NCBI RefSeq assembly: GCF_003602275.1
Contig: NZ_QZVT01000002.1
Location: 1-64,000 of the forward strand
Origin: Arthrobacter cheniae
GTDB taxonomy: Bacteria; Actinomycetota; Actinomycetes; Actinomycetales; Micrococcaceae
Reading direction: 5' to 3'
DNA length: 64,000 nucleotides
The notes under the pieces are model-generated. The model did not search any database, was not told the origin of the DNA, and worked only from the letters and a program-made list of their open reading frames with translations. Both the position numbers and the translations under genes were made by a program. Numbering within the stretch: position 1 is the first letter of the stretch; each line of letters begins with the position of its first letter. Of this stretch, positions 50,219-60,304 are shown piece by piece.

Positions 50219-50641
50219 ATGTCCAGGAGTGCCCCTTCCCGCTCTGCGGCGCCGCACCCTGCGCCGCAAGTGCCAGGCCGGGCGGTCGCCTGGTCGGCCG
50301 TCGACGTCGTCCTGGTCCTCGCGTTCGCCGCCTCCGGTAGGAGGACGCACGAACACGGCGTCACCGTCGTCGGCGTCCTCGAGACGGCCTGGCCCTTCCT
50401 CCTTTCATATGTCCTCGCGGTGATCGCGATACGCGCCTGGCGCTCACCTTCGAGGATCTGGCCGACCGCCGTCGTGCTGTGGCTCGGGACCGTCGCAGGA
50501 GGCCTGGCTGTTCGGGCGTTGTCGGGAGCAGGGGTGGCCCTCAGCTTCCAGATCGTCACGCTGCTGGTCCTCGGGATCTTCCTCCTGGTGCCGCGGGCCG
50601 TCCTCGGCGCCCTGAGGGGTCGGCGTCGGCCGGTAGCGTAG
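50219..50641 (+). CDS. DUF3054 family membrane protein
   Basis: 140 residues, four membrane helices. VDVVLVLAFAASGRRTHEHG and AWPFLLSYVLAVIAIRAWRS are the DUF3054 signature, with a Pro-rich start and an Arg-rich end. Function unknown. Followed closely by the Lrp-type sensor gene. Confidence 0.82.
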   Translation: MSRSAPSRSAAPHPAPQVPGRAVAWSAVDVVLVLAFAASGRRTHEHGVTVVGVLETAWPFLLSYVLAVIAIRAWRSPSRIWPTAVVLWLGTVAGGLAVRALSGAGVALSFQIVTLLVLGIFLLVPRAVLGALRGRRRPVA

Positions 50642-50673
50642 AGCCAGGTCCAGTCCTATCCGAAAGGCACACC

Positions 50674-50955
50674 ATGATCACAGCTTTCGTCCTCATCCAG
50701 ACCGACGCCGCGCGCATCCCCGAGAGCGCACAGGCCATCTCCGAGATCGAGGGCATCAGCGAGGTCTATTCGGTGACGGGTGAATGGGATCTCATCGCCA
50801 TCGCCCGCGTCAGCCGGCACGAGGACCTCGCGGATGTCATCGCCGATCACCTGTCGAAGATCGAGGGCATCCGCTCCACGACGACGCAGATCGCCTTCCG
50901 CTCCTACTCCCAGCACGACCTCGATGCCGCGTTCTCGCTGGGCTTCGACAGCTGA
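50674..50955 (+). CDS. stand-alone Lrp/AsnC ligand-binding (RAM) domain protein
   Basis: 93 residues. Only the C-terminal RAM domain of Lrp/AsnC is present (MITAFVLIQTDAARIPESAQ, ISEVYSVTGEWDLIAIARVS, LSKIEGIRSTTTQIAFRSYS); the DNA-binding HTH is absent by design, as in known small RAM proteins. Such proteins bind amino acids or oligomerise with full-length Lrp. It sits next to and converges on trpD, which hints at an amino-acid link. GAAAGG precedes ATG 50674. Confidence 0.88.
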   Translation: MITAFVLIQTDAARIPESAQAISEIEGISEVYSVTGEWDLIAIARVSRHEDLADVIADHLSKIEGIRSTTTQIAFRSYSQHDLDAAFSLGFDS

Positions 50956-50986
50956 GCACCGGGTCGCAGGAGCCCTCGGCGACGGA

Positions 50987-51003
50987 CCGGTCAGCGTGAC
51001 CGG
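50987..51003. terminator. small convergent hairpin overlapping the trpD stop
   Basis: CCGGTCA / TGACCGG with a GCG loop includes the trpD stop codon and lies 31 bases after the RAM-gene stop. It could end both convergent transcripts; no T-run is present. Confidence 0.4.
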
Positions 51004-52052
51004 CTGACGTCGACCCAACGGGCTAGTACGTCCGTCGCGGCCCCTGAGTCGATCGACGTCCGTGCCCGCTCCATTGCAGTGCGGATACGATCCACCAACG
51101 AACCGTCCGACGCCTCGTCGAGCGCCACCAGCCCTGCAGCCGCGTTCAGGACGACGGCGTCCCGCACCGGCCCGGCATGGCCTCCGAGCACGGCCCGCAC
51201 CACCTTCGCGTTCCCCGCAGCGTCGGTGCCGCGCAACGCATCGACCGGCACGACGTCGAGCCCGAAGTCGCCGGGATGCACCTCACAGGACTGCACCTCG
51301 CCGTCCCGCACCTCCCATACCGTCGACGAGCCACTGGTCGTGAGTTTGTCCCGGCCGTCATCGCCCCTGAAAACGAGGGCGCGGATACCCCGGGCGGCGA
51401 GGACTCCCGCCATCAGGGGCGCCATCCTGGCATCAGCGCAACCGAGGGCCTGCGCGCTGACGCCGGCTGGGTTGCTGAGCGGTCCGAGGAAGTTGAAGGT
51501 GGTGGGAATACCCAGCTCGCGACGGGGCACTGCCACATGTTTCATGGACGGGTGGAAGACCTGGGCGAAGCAGAACGTGATGCCGACCTGTTCGGCGGTA
51601 GCTGCGACGTCGGCCGGCGCGAGGTCGAGGCGGACACCGAGTTCCTCGATGACATCCGCGGCTCCGGACGCCGACGACGCCCCCCGATTCCCATGCTTGA
51701 CAACCTTTGCACCGGCCCCTACTGCAACGAGGGAGGACATCGTCGAGATGTTCAGGGTATTGAGGCCATCACCACCTGTTCCGACGATGTCGAGTGTCGT
51801 GCCGGAGACCTCGATGCGATGGGCCCTCCCCAGCATCGCCTGCACCAGTCCGACGAGCTCGGCGACCGATTCGCCCTTCGCCCGGAGAGCGACGAGGAAC
51901 CCTGCGACCTGGGCGTGGCTGGCCTCGCCGGCCATGATCGTATCCATGGCCCAACGGCTCTGCGCAGTGCTCAGATCGGTCCGTGCCAGGAGGGACGAGA
52001 AGATCGACGGCCAGGTCGGTTGCGCGGCTTCAGGGCTGGTTGTCAGGCTCAC
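50991..52052 (-). CDS. trpD: anthranilate phosphoribosyltransferase
   Basis: 353 residues, normal length. It transfers phosphoribose from PRPP to anthranilate in tryptophan synthesis. Motifs: [20 protein letters not shown] (PRPP site), [20 protein letters not shown] (KHGNR), [20 protein letters not shown]. The gene is away from other trp genes and divergent from ctaE, an arrangement seen in related actinobacteria. Confidence 0.95.
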   Translation of the reverse strand: MSLTTSPEAAQPTWPSIFSSLLARTDLSTAQSRWAMDTIMAGEASHAQVAGFLVALRAKGESVAELVGLVQAMLGRAHRIEVSGTTLDIVGTGGDGLNTLNISTMSSLVAVGAGAKVVKHGNRGASSASGAADVIEELGVRLDLAPADVAATAEQVGITFCFAQVFHPSMKHVAVPRRELGIPTTFNFLGPLSNPAGVSAQALGCADARMAPLMAGVLAARGIRALVFRGDDGRDKLTTSGSSTVWEVRDGEVQSCEVHPGDFGLDVVPVDALRGTDAAGNAKVVRAVLGGHAGPVRDAVVLNAAAGLVALDEASDGSLVDRIRTAMERARTSIDSGAATDVLARWVDVSRSR

Positions 52053-52163
52053 CGTCCCAGATTATCTACGAATTGTAGAAAGTCATCATGGGGAAGTTCC
52101 GCGTATTGACGGGCGTCCTGCCTCGCTTCGGCTCAATACAGGGCTCCGGGGCACTGTTTCGCG

Positions 52164-52194
52164 TTGGTGATCACGCTGATCTTGGGGACATAAT
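52164..52194 (+). promoter_or_regulatory. possible ctaE promoter giving a leaderless transcript
   Basis: TTGGTG (52164-52169) and CATAAT (52189-52194) have a 19-base gap. The -10-like CATAAT ends six bases before the ctaE GTG at 52201, and no ribosome site is present, so transcription would start at or next to the start codon. Confidence 0.35.
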
Positions 52195-52200
52195 GAGTCT

Positions 52201-52839
52201 GTGACATCTGCGACCCAAGCCCCCAGTGCCGCCCCGCATCCCGCGCTCAACCGTCCCAACATGGTCTCCGTAGGAACTGTGGTGTGGCTGTCCAGCGAGC
52301 TGATGTTCTTCGCCGGCCTCTTTGCCATGTACTTCACCCTGCGGTCCACCTCCAGCGAGCTCTGGGCCATGGAGACGGAGAAGCTCAACGTGCCGTTCGC
52401 GCTGGTGAACACCGTGATCCTGGTGTCCAGCTCCTTCAGCTGCCAGTTCGGCGTGTTCGCCGCCGAGCGCCTGCAGCCCCGCAGGACGGGCGGAGTCTTC
52501 GCGTTGGCCCGCTGGGGAATGGTCGAGTGGTTCCTGCTGACGTTCTTCATGGGAGCGATCTTCGTTTCGGTGCAGGCCTACGAGTACGCAGAGTTGGTGT
52601 CCGAGGGCGTGGCGCTCTCCTCCAACCCCTTCGGGTCGGCCTTCTACATCACCACCGGCTTCCATGGCATCCACGTGATCGGCGGGCTGATCGCCTTCCT
52701 GTTCATCATCGGCCGCGCCTTCATCGCGCGGCAGTTCGGCCACTTCGAAGCCACGTCGGCGATCGTGACTTCCTACTACTGGCACTTCGTCGACGTCGTC
52801 TGGATCGGCCTCTTCCTCATCATCTACTTCCTTCAGTAA
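52201..52839 (+). CDS. ctaE: cytochrome c oxidase subunit III
   Basis: 212 residues, five membrane helices. [27 protein letters not shown] and [20 protein letters not shown], with [20 protein letters not shown] at the end, are subunit III motifs (the conserved E of SSE and the H-x-x-H region). Part of the aa3 oxidase module of the bcc-aa3 supercomplex in the plasma membrane. First gene of the ctaE-qcrCAB operon; GTG start without a ribosome site. Confidence 0.95.
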   Translation: MTSATQAPSAAPHPALNRPNMVSVGTVVWLSSELMFFAGLFAMYFTLRSTSSELWAMETEKLNVPFALVNTVILVSSSFSCQFGVFAAERLQPRRTGGVFALARWGMVEWFLLTFFMGAIFVSVQAYEYAELVSEGVALSSNPFGSAFYITTGFHGIHVIGGLIAFLFIIGRAFIARQFGHFEATSAIVTSYYWHFVDVVWIGLFLIIYFLQ

Positions 52840-52877
52840 TTCCCTCCTGTAAACTCTTCTACTAGAGGTAGAATTCA

Positions 52878-53717
52878 ATGAAGAACTCCAGCAGCTCTGG
52901 CACCACAACAGGTAGGAACCACTCAGTGAAGGCACTTTCCCAGAGGCGGCGTCATCCACTAGCAGCACTCGCGCTGCTCCTGATGGCACTCCTCGTTACC
53001 GGCGGGATCTACGCCGCAGCCAGCACCGCGAACGAGGCGCAGGCACAGACCACCACATTCACCGCGAACGACGTCGAAGAGGGCAGCAAGCTGTTCTCCG
53101 CGAACTGCGCGTCCTGCCACGGAATGGGTGCCACCGGCTCCGACGCTGCTCCCTCCCTCGTCGGCGTCGGTGCCGCGTCGGTCGACTTCCAAGTAGGCAG
53201 CGGGCGCATGCCCCTGCAGATGGACGGACCCCAGGCGCAGGCCAAGCCGGTCCAGTTCACGGACGAGCAGACCAGGCAGATGGCCGCCTATGTCGCCTCA
53301 CTCGGTGCCGGCCCTGCCATTCCCGACGAAGAGATCCTCGACGCTTCCGAAGGTGACTCCTCCAACGGCGGCGAGCTGTTCCGGGTGAACTGCGCGATGT
53401 GCCACAACGCGGCAGCAGCCGGAGGCGCGCTGACCCGAGGCAAGTTCGCACCGTCGATCGACGGCACCAGCGAAAAGCACATCTACGAGGCCATGGTCAC
53501 CGGCCCGCAGAACATGCCCGTCTTCAGCGATGCGAACATCTCACCCGAGGACAAGCAGGACATCATCGCTTTCCTCAAGACCATCGAGGAGCAGGGCTCC
53601 CCCGGTGGCGCGGACCTCGGCTCCCTGGGGCCGGTGTCCGAGGGTCTCTTCATCTGGGTAGCCGGACTGGGCGTCATCATCGCCTTCACCGTGTGGCTCA
53701 CATCAAGGTCCTCGTGA
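52878..53717 (+). CDS. qcrC: diheme cytochrome c subunit of the bc1 complex
   Basis: 279 residues. An N-terminal signal/anchor helix (about 28-46), two c-type heme sites CASCH (77-81) and CAMCH (172-176), and a C-terminal helix (LFIWVAGLGVIIAFTVWLTS) anchoring the protein. In actinobacteria this diheme subunit replaces soluble cytochrome c by passing electrons straight to the CuA site of subunit II. An internal GTG at 52926 is an alternative start. Confidence 0.95.
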   Translation: MKNSSSSGTTTGRNHSVKALSQRRRHPLAALALLLMALLVTGGIYAAASTANEAQAQTTTFTANDVEEGSKLFSANCASCHGMGATGSDAAPSLVGVGAASVDFQVGSGRMPLQMDGPQAQAKPVQFTDEQTRQMAAYVASLGAGPAIPDEEILDASEGDSSNGGELFRVNCAMCHNAAAAGGALTRGKFAPSIDGTSEKHIYEAMVTGPQNMPVFSDANISPEDKQDIIAFLKTIEEQGSPGGADLGSLGPVSEGLFIWVAGLGVIIAFTVWLTSRSS

Positions 53718-53792
53718 CCATCCAGCGGCACCACGAGAACGAATCACCTATGGACTTGCGCACGCAGCACCTAAAGAAGGATGAGACAGATC

Positions 53793-54815
53793 ATGGCCGA
53801 CTCTAGTCACGGCGCTCCGGGAACCTCGGTCACCGTCGCTACGCCGGGCAGGGAACTCGATGAGTTCGAGAACCCAGGCCTGCCGCCGCACCGTCCGCGC
53901 CTCGCGGACCGCGACCGGCGTGCGGAGAAGCGCGCTGAACGCCAGGTGGCCCTGTTGTTCGCGATCTCCGCGATCGGCACCCTGCTCTTCTTCGTGGGGT
54001 ACTTCTTCATCCCGCTCGATCAGACCATCGAGCGGCTGAGGCTCCAGAACCTGATGCTCGGTCTGGGCACCGCCTTCGCGATGCTCGGCATCGGTGTCGG
54101 TATCGTCCACTGGGCGAAGACACTCATGCCGGACCACGAGGTCACGGAGAGCCGCCACGAGATCCGCCCCGAGAACGACCGCCAGGACGCCGAGAAGATC
54201 GTCAACGACATCCTCGAGGAGTCCGGGATCAAGCGCCGCCCGCTCATCCGGAACACACTTCTCGGAGCGGCCCTCCTGGCTCCCCTGCCGGCTATCGCCA
54301 TCTTCCGTGACCTCGGTCCGCTGCCAGGGGATTCGCTGAAGCACACCATGTGGGACGCCGGCGTCCGCCTGACCCGCGATCCCAGTGGCACCCCCATTCG
54401 GGCGTCGGACGTAACCGTCGGATCGGCGTTCCACGTCATCCCCGAAGGCCTCAACGAGATCGAGAACAAGCTCGAGGAAAAGGCCAAGGCAGTCGTCCTG
54501 CTGATGCGCCTGGACCCCGAGGAGCTCAATCCCTCCCCCGGCCGGGAGAATTGGGGCTACGACGGAATTGTTGCGTATTCCAAGATCTGCACGCACGTCG
54601 GCTGCCCGGTAGCGCTGTACGAACAGCAGACCCATCACCTTCTTTGCCCTTGCCACCAGTCCACCTTCGACCTCGAGCAAGAGTGCGAAGTGATCTTCGG
54701 ACCGGCCGCACGGCCGCTGCCACAGCTTCCCATCGAAGTCGACGACGAAGGCTATCTCGTCGCTTCAAGTGATTTCCAAGAACCCGTAGGACCTAGTTTC
54801 TGGGAGCGAGGCTGA
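53793..54815 (+). CDS. qcrA: Rieske iron-sulfur subunit of the bc1 complex
   Basis: 340 residues. Three membrane helices in the N-terminal half (VALLFAISAIGTLLFFVGYF, LGTAFAMLGIGVGIVHWAKT, LLGAALLAPLPAIAIF) precede the Rieske domain with both cluster boxes, CTHVGC and CPCHQSTF, giving the Cys2His2 ligands. It oxidises menaquinol. AAGGATGAG is seven bases before ATG 53793; an ATG at 53781 overlaps that site and is unlikely. Confidence 0.95.
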   Translation: MADSSHGAPGTSVTVATPGRELDEFENPGLPPHRPRLADRDRRAEKRAERQVALLFAISAIGTLLFFVGYFFIPLDQTIERLRLQNLMLGLGTAFAMLGIGVGIVHWAKTLMPDHEVTESRHEIRPENDRQDAEKIVNDILEESGIKRRPLIRNTLLGAALLAPLPAIAIFRDLGPLPGDSLKHTMWDAGVRLTRDPSGTPIRASDVTVGSAFHVIPEGLNEIENKLEEKAKAVVLLMRLDPEELNPSPGRENWGYDGIVAYSKICTHVGCPVALYEQQTHHLLCPCHQSTFDLEQECEVIFGPAARPLPQLPIEVDDEGYLVASSDFQEPVGPSFWERG

Positions 54816-54816
54816 C

Positions 54817-56502
54817 ATGAGCAGCTCAACTGCGACGACCACCTATACGCCGAAGACGCGCGTCGGGAAGGTCACCGATTACGTGGACTCCCGGGTCGGC
54901 GGCTCGGGAATTGTCAAGGAGTTCGGCCGGAAGATCTTCCCCGACCACTGGACCTTCATGTTCGGTGAGGTGGCGTTGTACACCTTCGTCATCCTCCTGA
55001 TCTCCGGTACCTGGCTCACCTTCTTCTACGACCCGTCGATGGCCGAGACGCACTACGAAGGCAGTTACCTTCCGCTGCGCGGTGTCGAGATGTCGGTCGC
55101 TTACGCATCCTCCCTCGATATTTCGTTCGACATCCGTGGTGGCCTGTTCATGCGGCAGATCCACCACTGGGCGGCCCTGCTCTTCGCGGCCTCGGTCGCC
55201 GTGCATATGCTCCGCGTCTTCTTCACCGGCGCATTCCGTAGGCCCCGTGAGTTCAACTGGGTAGTCGGTTGTGTCCTGCTCATCCTGAGCCTGGCCGCCG
55301 GATTCACCGGATACTCGCTTCCCGATGATTTGCTCTCCGGTAACGGCCTGCGCATCATCGACGGCGTCATGAAGGCCATCCCCGTGGTCGGCACCTACTT
55401 GAGCTTCTTCCTCTTCGGCGGAGAGTTCCCCGGCACGATGATCATCGGTCGACTGTATGTGCTGCACATCCTGTTGATCCCCGCTGTCATCCTGCTACTC
55501 ATCGGCATCCACCTGTTCATGGTCGTGCTGCACAAGCACTCGCAATTCGCAGGCCCCGGTCGCACGAATACGAACGTCGTCGGATACCCCGTCGGTCCTG
55601 TCTATGCTGCGAAGGCCGGCGGATTCTTCTTCATCGTCTTCGGTGTCCTCGCTGCCATCGCCGCAGCCTTCACCATCAACCCGATCTGGAACTACGGGCC
55701 GTACGATCCTTCTCCCGTCTCGGCGGGCACCCAGCCCGACTGGTACATCGGATGGGTCGATGGCGCACTCCGCCTCATGCCGGGCACCCTCGGTAACAAC
55801 TTCGACTTCGAGTTCATGATCCCGTTCCCCTGGGGCGTGAATGCGCTCTCGCTGAACGTGCTGATTCCCGCCCTGGTACCGGCCGCCATCGTCTTCACCC
55901 TGATGTTCGCCTGGCCTTGGATCGAGGCGTGGGTCACGAAGGACAAGCGCGAGCACCACCTCCTCGACCGGCCGCGCAATGCTCCCAGCCGCACGGCCAT
56001 CGGCGTCGCAGGTATCACGTTCTACTGCGTCCTGTGGGCGGCCGCCAGCTCGGACCTCATTGCGACCCACTTCCTCGTGTCCCTGAACGATGTCACCTAC
56101 TGGCTGCGCGCACTGGTGTTCCTTGGTCCTGTCCTCGCCTTCATGGTCACCCGTCGAATTGCACTCGCGCTGCAGCGCAAGGACCGCGAGATCGCCCTTC
56201 ACGGGCGAGAGACCGGCCGTATCGTGCGCCTGCCGCACGGTGAGTTCATCGAGGTCCACGAGCAGGTCGATGATTACAAGCGCTACAAGCTGACCAGCTT
56301 CGATTCGCCCGAGGTCATGGTTCCGAAGCCGGACGAGAATGGTCGCATCAGCCGCCTCGACAAGGTCCACGGCCGTGTGTCGCGTTTCTTCTTCGAAGAT
56401 CGGGTAGCACCGGTCACGCCGAAGGAACTGGCTGCGTCACATGGAGACCACCACGACGAGATCGCCGGGGCAAAGGACCGCGAGTCCATCGCGAGCCACT
56501 AG
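54817..56502 (+). CDS. qcrB: cytochrome b subunit of the bc1 complex
   Basis: 561 residues. The heme ligands are present as paired histidines, QIHHWAALLFAASVAVHMLR and GIHLFMVVLHKHSQF, with FTGYSLPDDLLSGNGLRI at the quinol site. The C-terminal ~120 residues after the last helix form the actinobacterial cytoplasmic extension (Lys/Asp-rich, HGDHHDE). Main catalytic membrane subunit of menaquinol oxidation. It begins one base after the qcrA stop. Confidence 0.95.
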   Translation: MSSSTATTTYTPKTRVGKVTDYVDSRVGGSGIVKEFGRKIFPDHWTFMFGEVALYTFVILLISGTWLTFFYDPSMAETHYEGSYLPLRGVEMSVAYASSLDISFDIRGGLFMRQIHHWAALLFAASVAVHMLRVFFTGAFRRPREFNWVVGCVLLILSLAAGFTGYSLPDDLLSGNGLRIIDGVMKAIPVVGTYLSFFLFGGEFPGTMIIGRLYVLHILLIPAVILLLIGIHLFMVVLHKHSQFAGPGRTNTNVVGYPVGPVYAAKAGGFFFIVFGVLAAIAAAFTINPIWNYGPYDPSPVSAGTQPDWYIGWVDGALRLMPGTLGNNFDFEFMIPFPWGVNALSLNVLIPALVPAAIVFTLMFAWPWIEAWVTKDKREHHLLDRPRNAPSRTAIGVAGITFYCVLWAAASSDLIATHFLVSLNDVTYWLRALVFLGPVLAFMVTRRIALALQRKDREIALHGRETGRIVRLPHGEFIEVHEQVDDYKRYKLTSFDSPEVMVPKPDENGRISRLDKVHGRVSRFFFEDRVAPVTPKELAASHGDHHDEIAGAKDRESIASH

Positions 56503-56525
56503 GGATTGCTCCCCGAACGCCTGAA

Positions 56526-56560
56526 CGAAGGGTCCGGACTCCACGAGTCCGGACCCTTCG
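56526..56560 (+). terminator. terminator of the ctaE-qcrCAB operon
   Basis: A perfect 16-bp stem (56526-56541 with 56545-56560, core GAAGGGTCCGGACTC) and a CAC loop, 24 bases after the qcrB stop. Confidence 0.9.
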
Positions 56561-56612
56561 TCATGTCCGGGACCTGGCCCGGACGGCAGCCTGCAACGAG
56601 AGGATCTCGAGC

Positions 56613-57254
56613 GTGACGAACGGTATTCCCGACCGGCGGACAGCAGAGAGTCGGCCCGAGCCACAGCCGTCGCCTACACGAGCGTTCGCTGCCGCGGTGA
56701 GTGAAGTGTGCGCCCCCGCTGTGCTGGTGTCGCTGTTCCTGGTCCTTGCCGCTTCGAGGTCCGCCGAGTGGCCCGAGGGCATCGTCTATTCCTTGGTATC
56801 GGTAGGTTTCACCACTGCCCTCCCCCTCGCCGGGGTACTGCTGCTGGTCCGTCGCGGCCATGTGTCCGACCATCACATCAGCGATCGCAGGCAGAGGGCC
56901 CCCATCCTTGCCGGGAGCCTCGTCTCGATTGCCGCCGGGCTTGCGCTCCTGGTGCTTCTGGATGCGCCCGGAATAGTGATCGCAGCAGTCCTGTGCACGG
57001 TCGGCGGTGTCGTGGCTGTCCTTGTCGCCAATCTCTGGTGGAAGCTGTCGGCGCACTCCGCAGTGGCCGTGTTCGTCGTCTTCGGGGCCGTTTCGCTCCT
57101 CGGACCCTGGGGCCTCGTGCTGATCGTGGTGCCTGCCGCCGTCGGATGGGCACGGGTGGCACTCCACGCCCACACGGCTGCGCAGGTGATCGCCGGCTAC
57201 GCCGTCGGAGCCGTCATCGGTGCCGCGTTCGTCCTCTCCGTCGCCCGCCCGTAG
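56613..57254 (+). CDS. PAP2-superfamily membrane phosphatase-like protein
   Basis: 213 residues, about five membrane helices. The PAP2 motifs appear in weakened form: WKLSAHSAVAVFVVF (PSGH motif) and VGWARVALHAHTAAQVIAGY (SR-x5-H-x3-D motif, with Gln/Ala replacing the usual Asp position). The catalytic set may therefore be altered, as in other actinobacterial PAP2-like proteins. It could dephosphorylate a prenyl or lipid phosphate. GTG 56613 follows GAGAGGA. Lies between the two halves of the respiratory gene set. Confidence 0.7.
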   Translation: MTNGIPDRRTAESRPEPQPSPTRAFAAAVSEVCAPAVLVSLFLVLAASRSAEWPEGIVYSLVSVGFTTALPLAGVLLLVRRGHVSDHHISDRRQRAPILAGSLVSIAAGLALLVLLDAPGIVIAAVLCTVGGVVAVLVANLWWKLSAHSAVAVFVVFGAVSLLGPWGLVLIVVPAAVGWARVALHAHTAAQVIAGYAVGAVIGAAFVLSVARP

Positions 57255-57276
57255 GGGCTACGAGGGCCGCCGGAAG

Positions 57277-58068
57277 CTATCCCAGTCGCTTCGAGCTGTA
57301 GGCACGCGGAGTGCGGACGCCGGGGCGCTGCAGGGGCACCCAGAGCTTGTACCGATCGGCGCGGTAGTACGAGACTGAGTAGTCCACCATCGCGCGAGCC
57401 ACATAGGCGTGCCGCTGGATCTTGAGCAGCGGGGCGTTCATCTCGACATTGAGCAGGCGGGCAATGGACGGTGACGCTGCCGTTGCCTCGATAGTGTCCT
57501 CACCCCATTCCATGACCAGCCCGTACTTCTCGCTGAGCACGTTGTAGAGCGATGTCGGCGGTGGATCATCCAGGATCCCGGCCACGCGATGAGCGGGGAT
57601 GAAATTCTCGTCGACGCTCATCGGTTCCCCGTCGGCCAGCAGCTGGCGACGGAACCGCACAACGGGCTGACCGATCTCGATCTGCAGTTCCCGTGCCACC
57701 AGCGGAGTGGCTCCCTGCTGTTCGAAGCTCAGCACACGTGCGTCGGGCACCATCCCACGCCGGATCATCTCCTCCGTGTACGAGGTCATCTTCATATGGA
57801 GGTCGACCTTGCTGCGCGCCACGAACGTTCCGAGCCCCACGATGCGCTCGAGGACTTCCTCCGCGACGAGGGCGTCGATAGCCTGTCGCACGGTCATCCG
57901 CGCGACTCCGAAGTAGTCGCTCAGTTGTCTTTCGGACGGGATACCTGTTCCTGGTCCGCAGTAGGTGCCGATGTAGCGCCGGAGGCTCTCGCGGAGTTGC
58001 ACGTGTTTCGCCTCGGGCGAGGTGCGATCGAGCGGTTCGGCGTCGAAGGGTCTCGGCAACACGGCCAT
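57277..58068 (-). CDS. GntR family regulator with UTRA domain (HutC/DasR type)
   Basis: 263 residues. Winged HTH at about 20-88 (HVQLRESLRRYIGTYCGPGT, GIPSERQLSDYFGVARMTVR, QAIDALVAEEVLERIVGLGT), then a UTRA ligand-binding domain (LLADGEPMSVDENFIPAHRV, APLLKIQRHAYVARAMVDYS, VSYYRADRYKLWVPLQRP). DasR/NagR-like proteins sense phosphorylated sugars. GGGGAGGAG precedes ATG 58068. Its target is not visible from the window; the position next to oxidase genes may be incidental. Confidence 0.88.
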   Translation of the reverse strand: MAVLPRPFDAEPLDRTSPEAKHVQLRESLRRYIGTYCGPGTGIPSERQLSDYFGVARMTVRQAIDALVAEEVLERIVGLGTFVARSKVDLHMKMTSYTEEMIRRGMVPDARVLSFEQQGATPLVARELQIEIGQPVVRFRRQLLADGEPMSVDENFIPAHRVAGILDDPPPTSLYNVLSEKYGLVMEWGEDTIEATAASPSIARLLNVEMNAPLLKIQRHAYVARAMVDYSVSYYRADRYKLWVPLQRPGVRTPRAYSSKRLG

Positions 58069-58128
58069 GGTGTCACTCCTCCCCTTGGTTGACGCCCATC
58101 TCGGGCCGACACTACCGACTGTACTAAA

Positions 58129-58163
58129 AAAGAGGGAGTCCGCACGTGGCGAACTCCCTCTTT
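58129..58163 (-). terminator. terminator of the ctaC-ctaD-ctaF operon
   Basis: An 11-bp stem (AAAGAGGGAGT / ACTCCCTCTTT) with a 13-base loop. On the minus strand it is followed by TTTTTTAG, a good U-tract, 16 bases after the ctaF stop. Confidence 0.88.
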
Positions 58164-58178
58164 GTCGTCCTCTTGGGG

Positions 58179-58580
58179 CTAGTGGGCGTGATACCCACGG
58201 CTGTACTCGAAAACCCAACCGACCAGGGCGACCGCGGCCAGTCCGAGCCCGATATACGTGATCCAGAATCCGATGGCGATCCCCAGGAAACCTGTGGCTG
58301 CTGCGAGGCCGAGGACCAGGGGCCACCAGCTCCAGGGGCTGAAGTGTCCCTGCTCTCCGGAACCCTCGTGGATCTCGGCGTCGAGACGGTCTTCAGGCCG
58401 GTCACCGACACGCTTGCCCGTGAAGGCCAGGTAGAAGCCGATCATGCCGGCCAGACCGCCCGTAAGGTACAGCGCAAGGAACCCTACCGGCTCGGACCAT
58501 TCGACGAGGAATCCGTAGACCGTTCCGACGAGGAGGAAGAAGGGCATCAGGTACGTGAAGAGCTTGGTCTCGATCTTCAT
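58179..58580 (-). CDS. ctaF: cytochrome c oxidase subunit IV (actinobacterial type)
   Basis: 133 residues, four membrane helices ([80 protein letters not shown]). Typical short actinobacterial subunit IV with [20 protein letters not shown]. Stabilises the oxidase. ATGA overlap with the ctaD stop at 58577-58580. Confidence 0.92.
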   Translation of the reverse strand: MKIETKLFTYLMPFFLLVGTVYGFLVEWSEPVGFLALYLTGGLAGMIGFYLAFTGKRVGDRPEDRLDAEIHEGSGEQGHFSPWSWWPLVLGLAAATGFLGIAIGFWITYIGLGLAAVALVGWVFEYSRGYHAH

Positions 58581-60304
58581 GCGTTGGCGTCCTTCCGGTC
58601 GGCTGAGCCCATAAAGCCGGCAGGGCTTTCGTCGGGAGTGTGGGTCTGCTGCAGCTCGGGGTGGTGCAGGTCGAGTGCAGGACGCTCCGAGCGGATACGG
58701 GGCAGCGAGGTGAAGTTGTGGCGGGGAGGAGGGCAGGATGTTGCCCACTCCAACGACGCGCCGAAGCCCCACGGGTCATCGACCTCGACCTTCTTGCCGG
58801 TCCGCCAGGTGATGTAGACGTTCCAGAAGAACGGGATCATCGAAGCACCGAGGACGAAGGATCCGACCGTCGAGAACTGGTTCATCGCAGTGAAGCCGTC
58901 CTCGGGAAGGTAATCCGCGTACCGCCGGGGCATGCCCTCGACGCCGAGCCAGTGCTGGATGAGGAAGGTCGCGTGAAAGCCGAGGAAGAGCATCCAGAAG
59001 TGGATCTTGCCCAGACGCTCGTTCAGCATCTTGCCGGTGAACTTGGGCCACCAGAAGTAGAAGCCGGCGAACATCGCGAAGACCACGGTCCCGAAGACCA
59101 CGTAGTGGAAGTGCGCCACGACGAAGTAGGTGTCCGATACATGAAAGTCGAGCGGAGGCGAAGCCAGGATGATGCCGGTCAAGCCGCCGAAGAGGAAGGT
59201 CACGAGGAAGCCGAGGCTCCACAGCATCGGCGTCTCGAAGGTGAGCGAACCCCTCCAGAGGGTGCCGATCCAGTTGAAGAACTTCACGCCCGTCGGAACC
59301 GCGATGAGCATCGTCATGAAGGCGAAGAACGGCAGGAGCACGGCACCGGTGACATACATGTGGTGGGCCCACACCGTGACCGACAACGCTGCGATGGCGA
59401 TCGTCGCGTAGACCAGGCCCTTGTAGCCGAAGATCGGCTTCCGGCTGAAGACCGGGAAGATCTCCGAGACGATGCCGAAGAACGGCAGCGCAATGATGTA
59501 CACCTCGGGGTGCCCGAAGAACCAGAAGAGGTGCTGCCAGAGAATGGCGCCGCCTGCTTCGGGGTCGAAGATATGGGCTCCGAAGCGTCGATCGGCGCCC
59601 AGGGCAAAGAGTGCCGCAGCGAACGGCGGGAAGGCCATCAGGACCAGGATCGCGGTGATCAGCGTGTTCCAGGTGAAGATCGGCATGCGCCACATCGTCA
59701 TGCCGGGCGCACGCATGCAGATGATCGTCGTGATGAAGTTGACCGCGCCCAGGATCGTTCCGAAGCCGGACAGCGCAAGGCCGAACACCCAGAGGTCTCC
59801 ACCCACGCCCGGTGAGAACGTCGTACTAGACAGCGGTGCATAGGCGAACCAGCCGAACGAGGCAGCACCCTGCGGTGTGATGAACCCCGAGACCGCGATG
59901 GAGCTGCCGAAGAGGAAGAACCAGAAAGCGAGTGCGTTCAGCCGGGGGAAGGCGACGTCGGGTGCACCGATCTGCAGCGGCATGATGACGTTCGCGAAGC
60001 CCGCGAACAGCGGTGTCGCGAACATCAGGAGCATTATGGTGCCGTGCATCGTGAAGAGCTGGTTGTACTGCTCCTTGGTCTGCAGGACCTGCATCCCGGG
60101 TTCGAAGAGCTCCGCCCGGATGACCAGCGCCATCACGCCTGCGAAGCAGAAGAAGACGAAGGAGGAAATCAGGTACATGTACCCGATGGTCTTGTGGTCC
60201 GTCGAGGTGAGCCAGTTGACGACGATGCGTCCCTTGGAGCGTGGAACGACGCGTGGAGCGGCAACGGTGCCGGCTTCCTCAAGGGTGTATTCGAAGGTGG
60301 ACAT
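58577..60304 (-). CDS. ctaD: cytochrome c oxidase subunit I
   Basis: 575 residues, twelve membrane helices. Heme and CuB ligands are visible: [11 protein letters not shown] (heme a), [20 protein letters not shown] (CuB His and the cross-linked Tyr), [11 protein letters not shown] (CuB His pair), [20 protein letters not shown] (heme a3 and a His). Reduces oxygen to water while pumping protons. Stop and ctaF start overlap, and its own start shares a base with the ctaC stop. Confidence 0.97.
   Translation of the reverse strand: MSTFEYTLEEAGTVAAPRVVPRSKGRIVVNWLTSTDHKTIGYMYLISSFVFFCFAGVMALVIRAELFEPGMQVLQTKEQYNQLFTMHGTIMLLMFATPLFAGFANVIMPLQIGAPDVAFPRLNALAFWFFLFGSSIAVSGFITPQGAASFGWFAYAPLSSTTFSPGVGGDLWVFGLALSGFGTILGAVNFITTIICMRAPGMTMWRMPIFTWNTLITAILVLMAFPPFAAALFALGADRRFGAHIFDPEAGGAILWQHLFWFFGHPEVYIIALPFFGIVSEIFPVFSRKPIFGYKGLVYATIAIAALSVTVWAHHMYVTGAVLLPFFAFMTMLIAVPTGVKFFNWIGTLWRGSLTFETPMLWSLGFLVTFLFGGLTGIILASPPLDFHVSDTYFVVAHFHYVVFGTVVFAMFAGFYFWWPKFTGKMLNERLGKIHFWMLFLGFHATFLIQHWLGVEGMPRRYADYLPEDGFTAMNQFSTVGSFVLGASMIPFFWNVYITWRTGKKVEVDDPWGFGASLEWATSCPPPRHNFTSLPRIRSERPALDLHHPELQQTHTPDESPAGFMGSADRKDANA

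Noticed and set aside
58640-59815. 391-codon plus-strand frame opposite ctaD
   Set aside because: Antisense shadow of a certain gene; Glu/Arg/Asp-rich composition typical of the reverse strand of membrane-protein codons.
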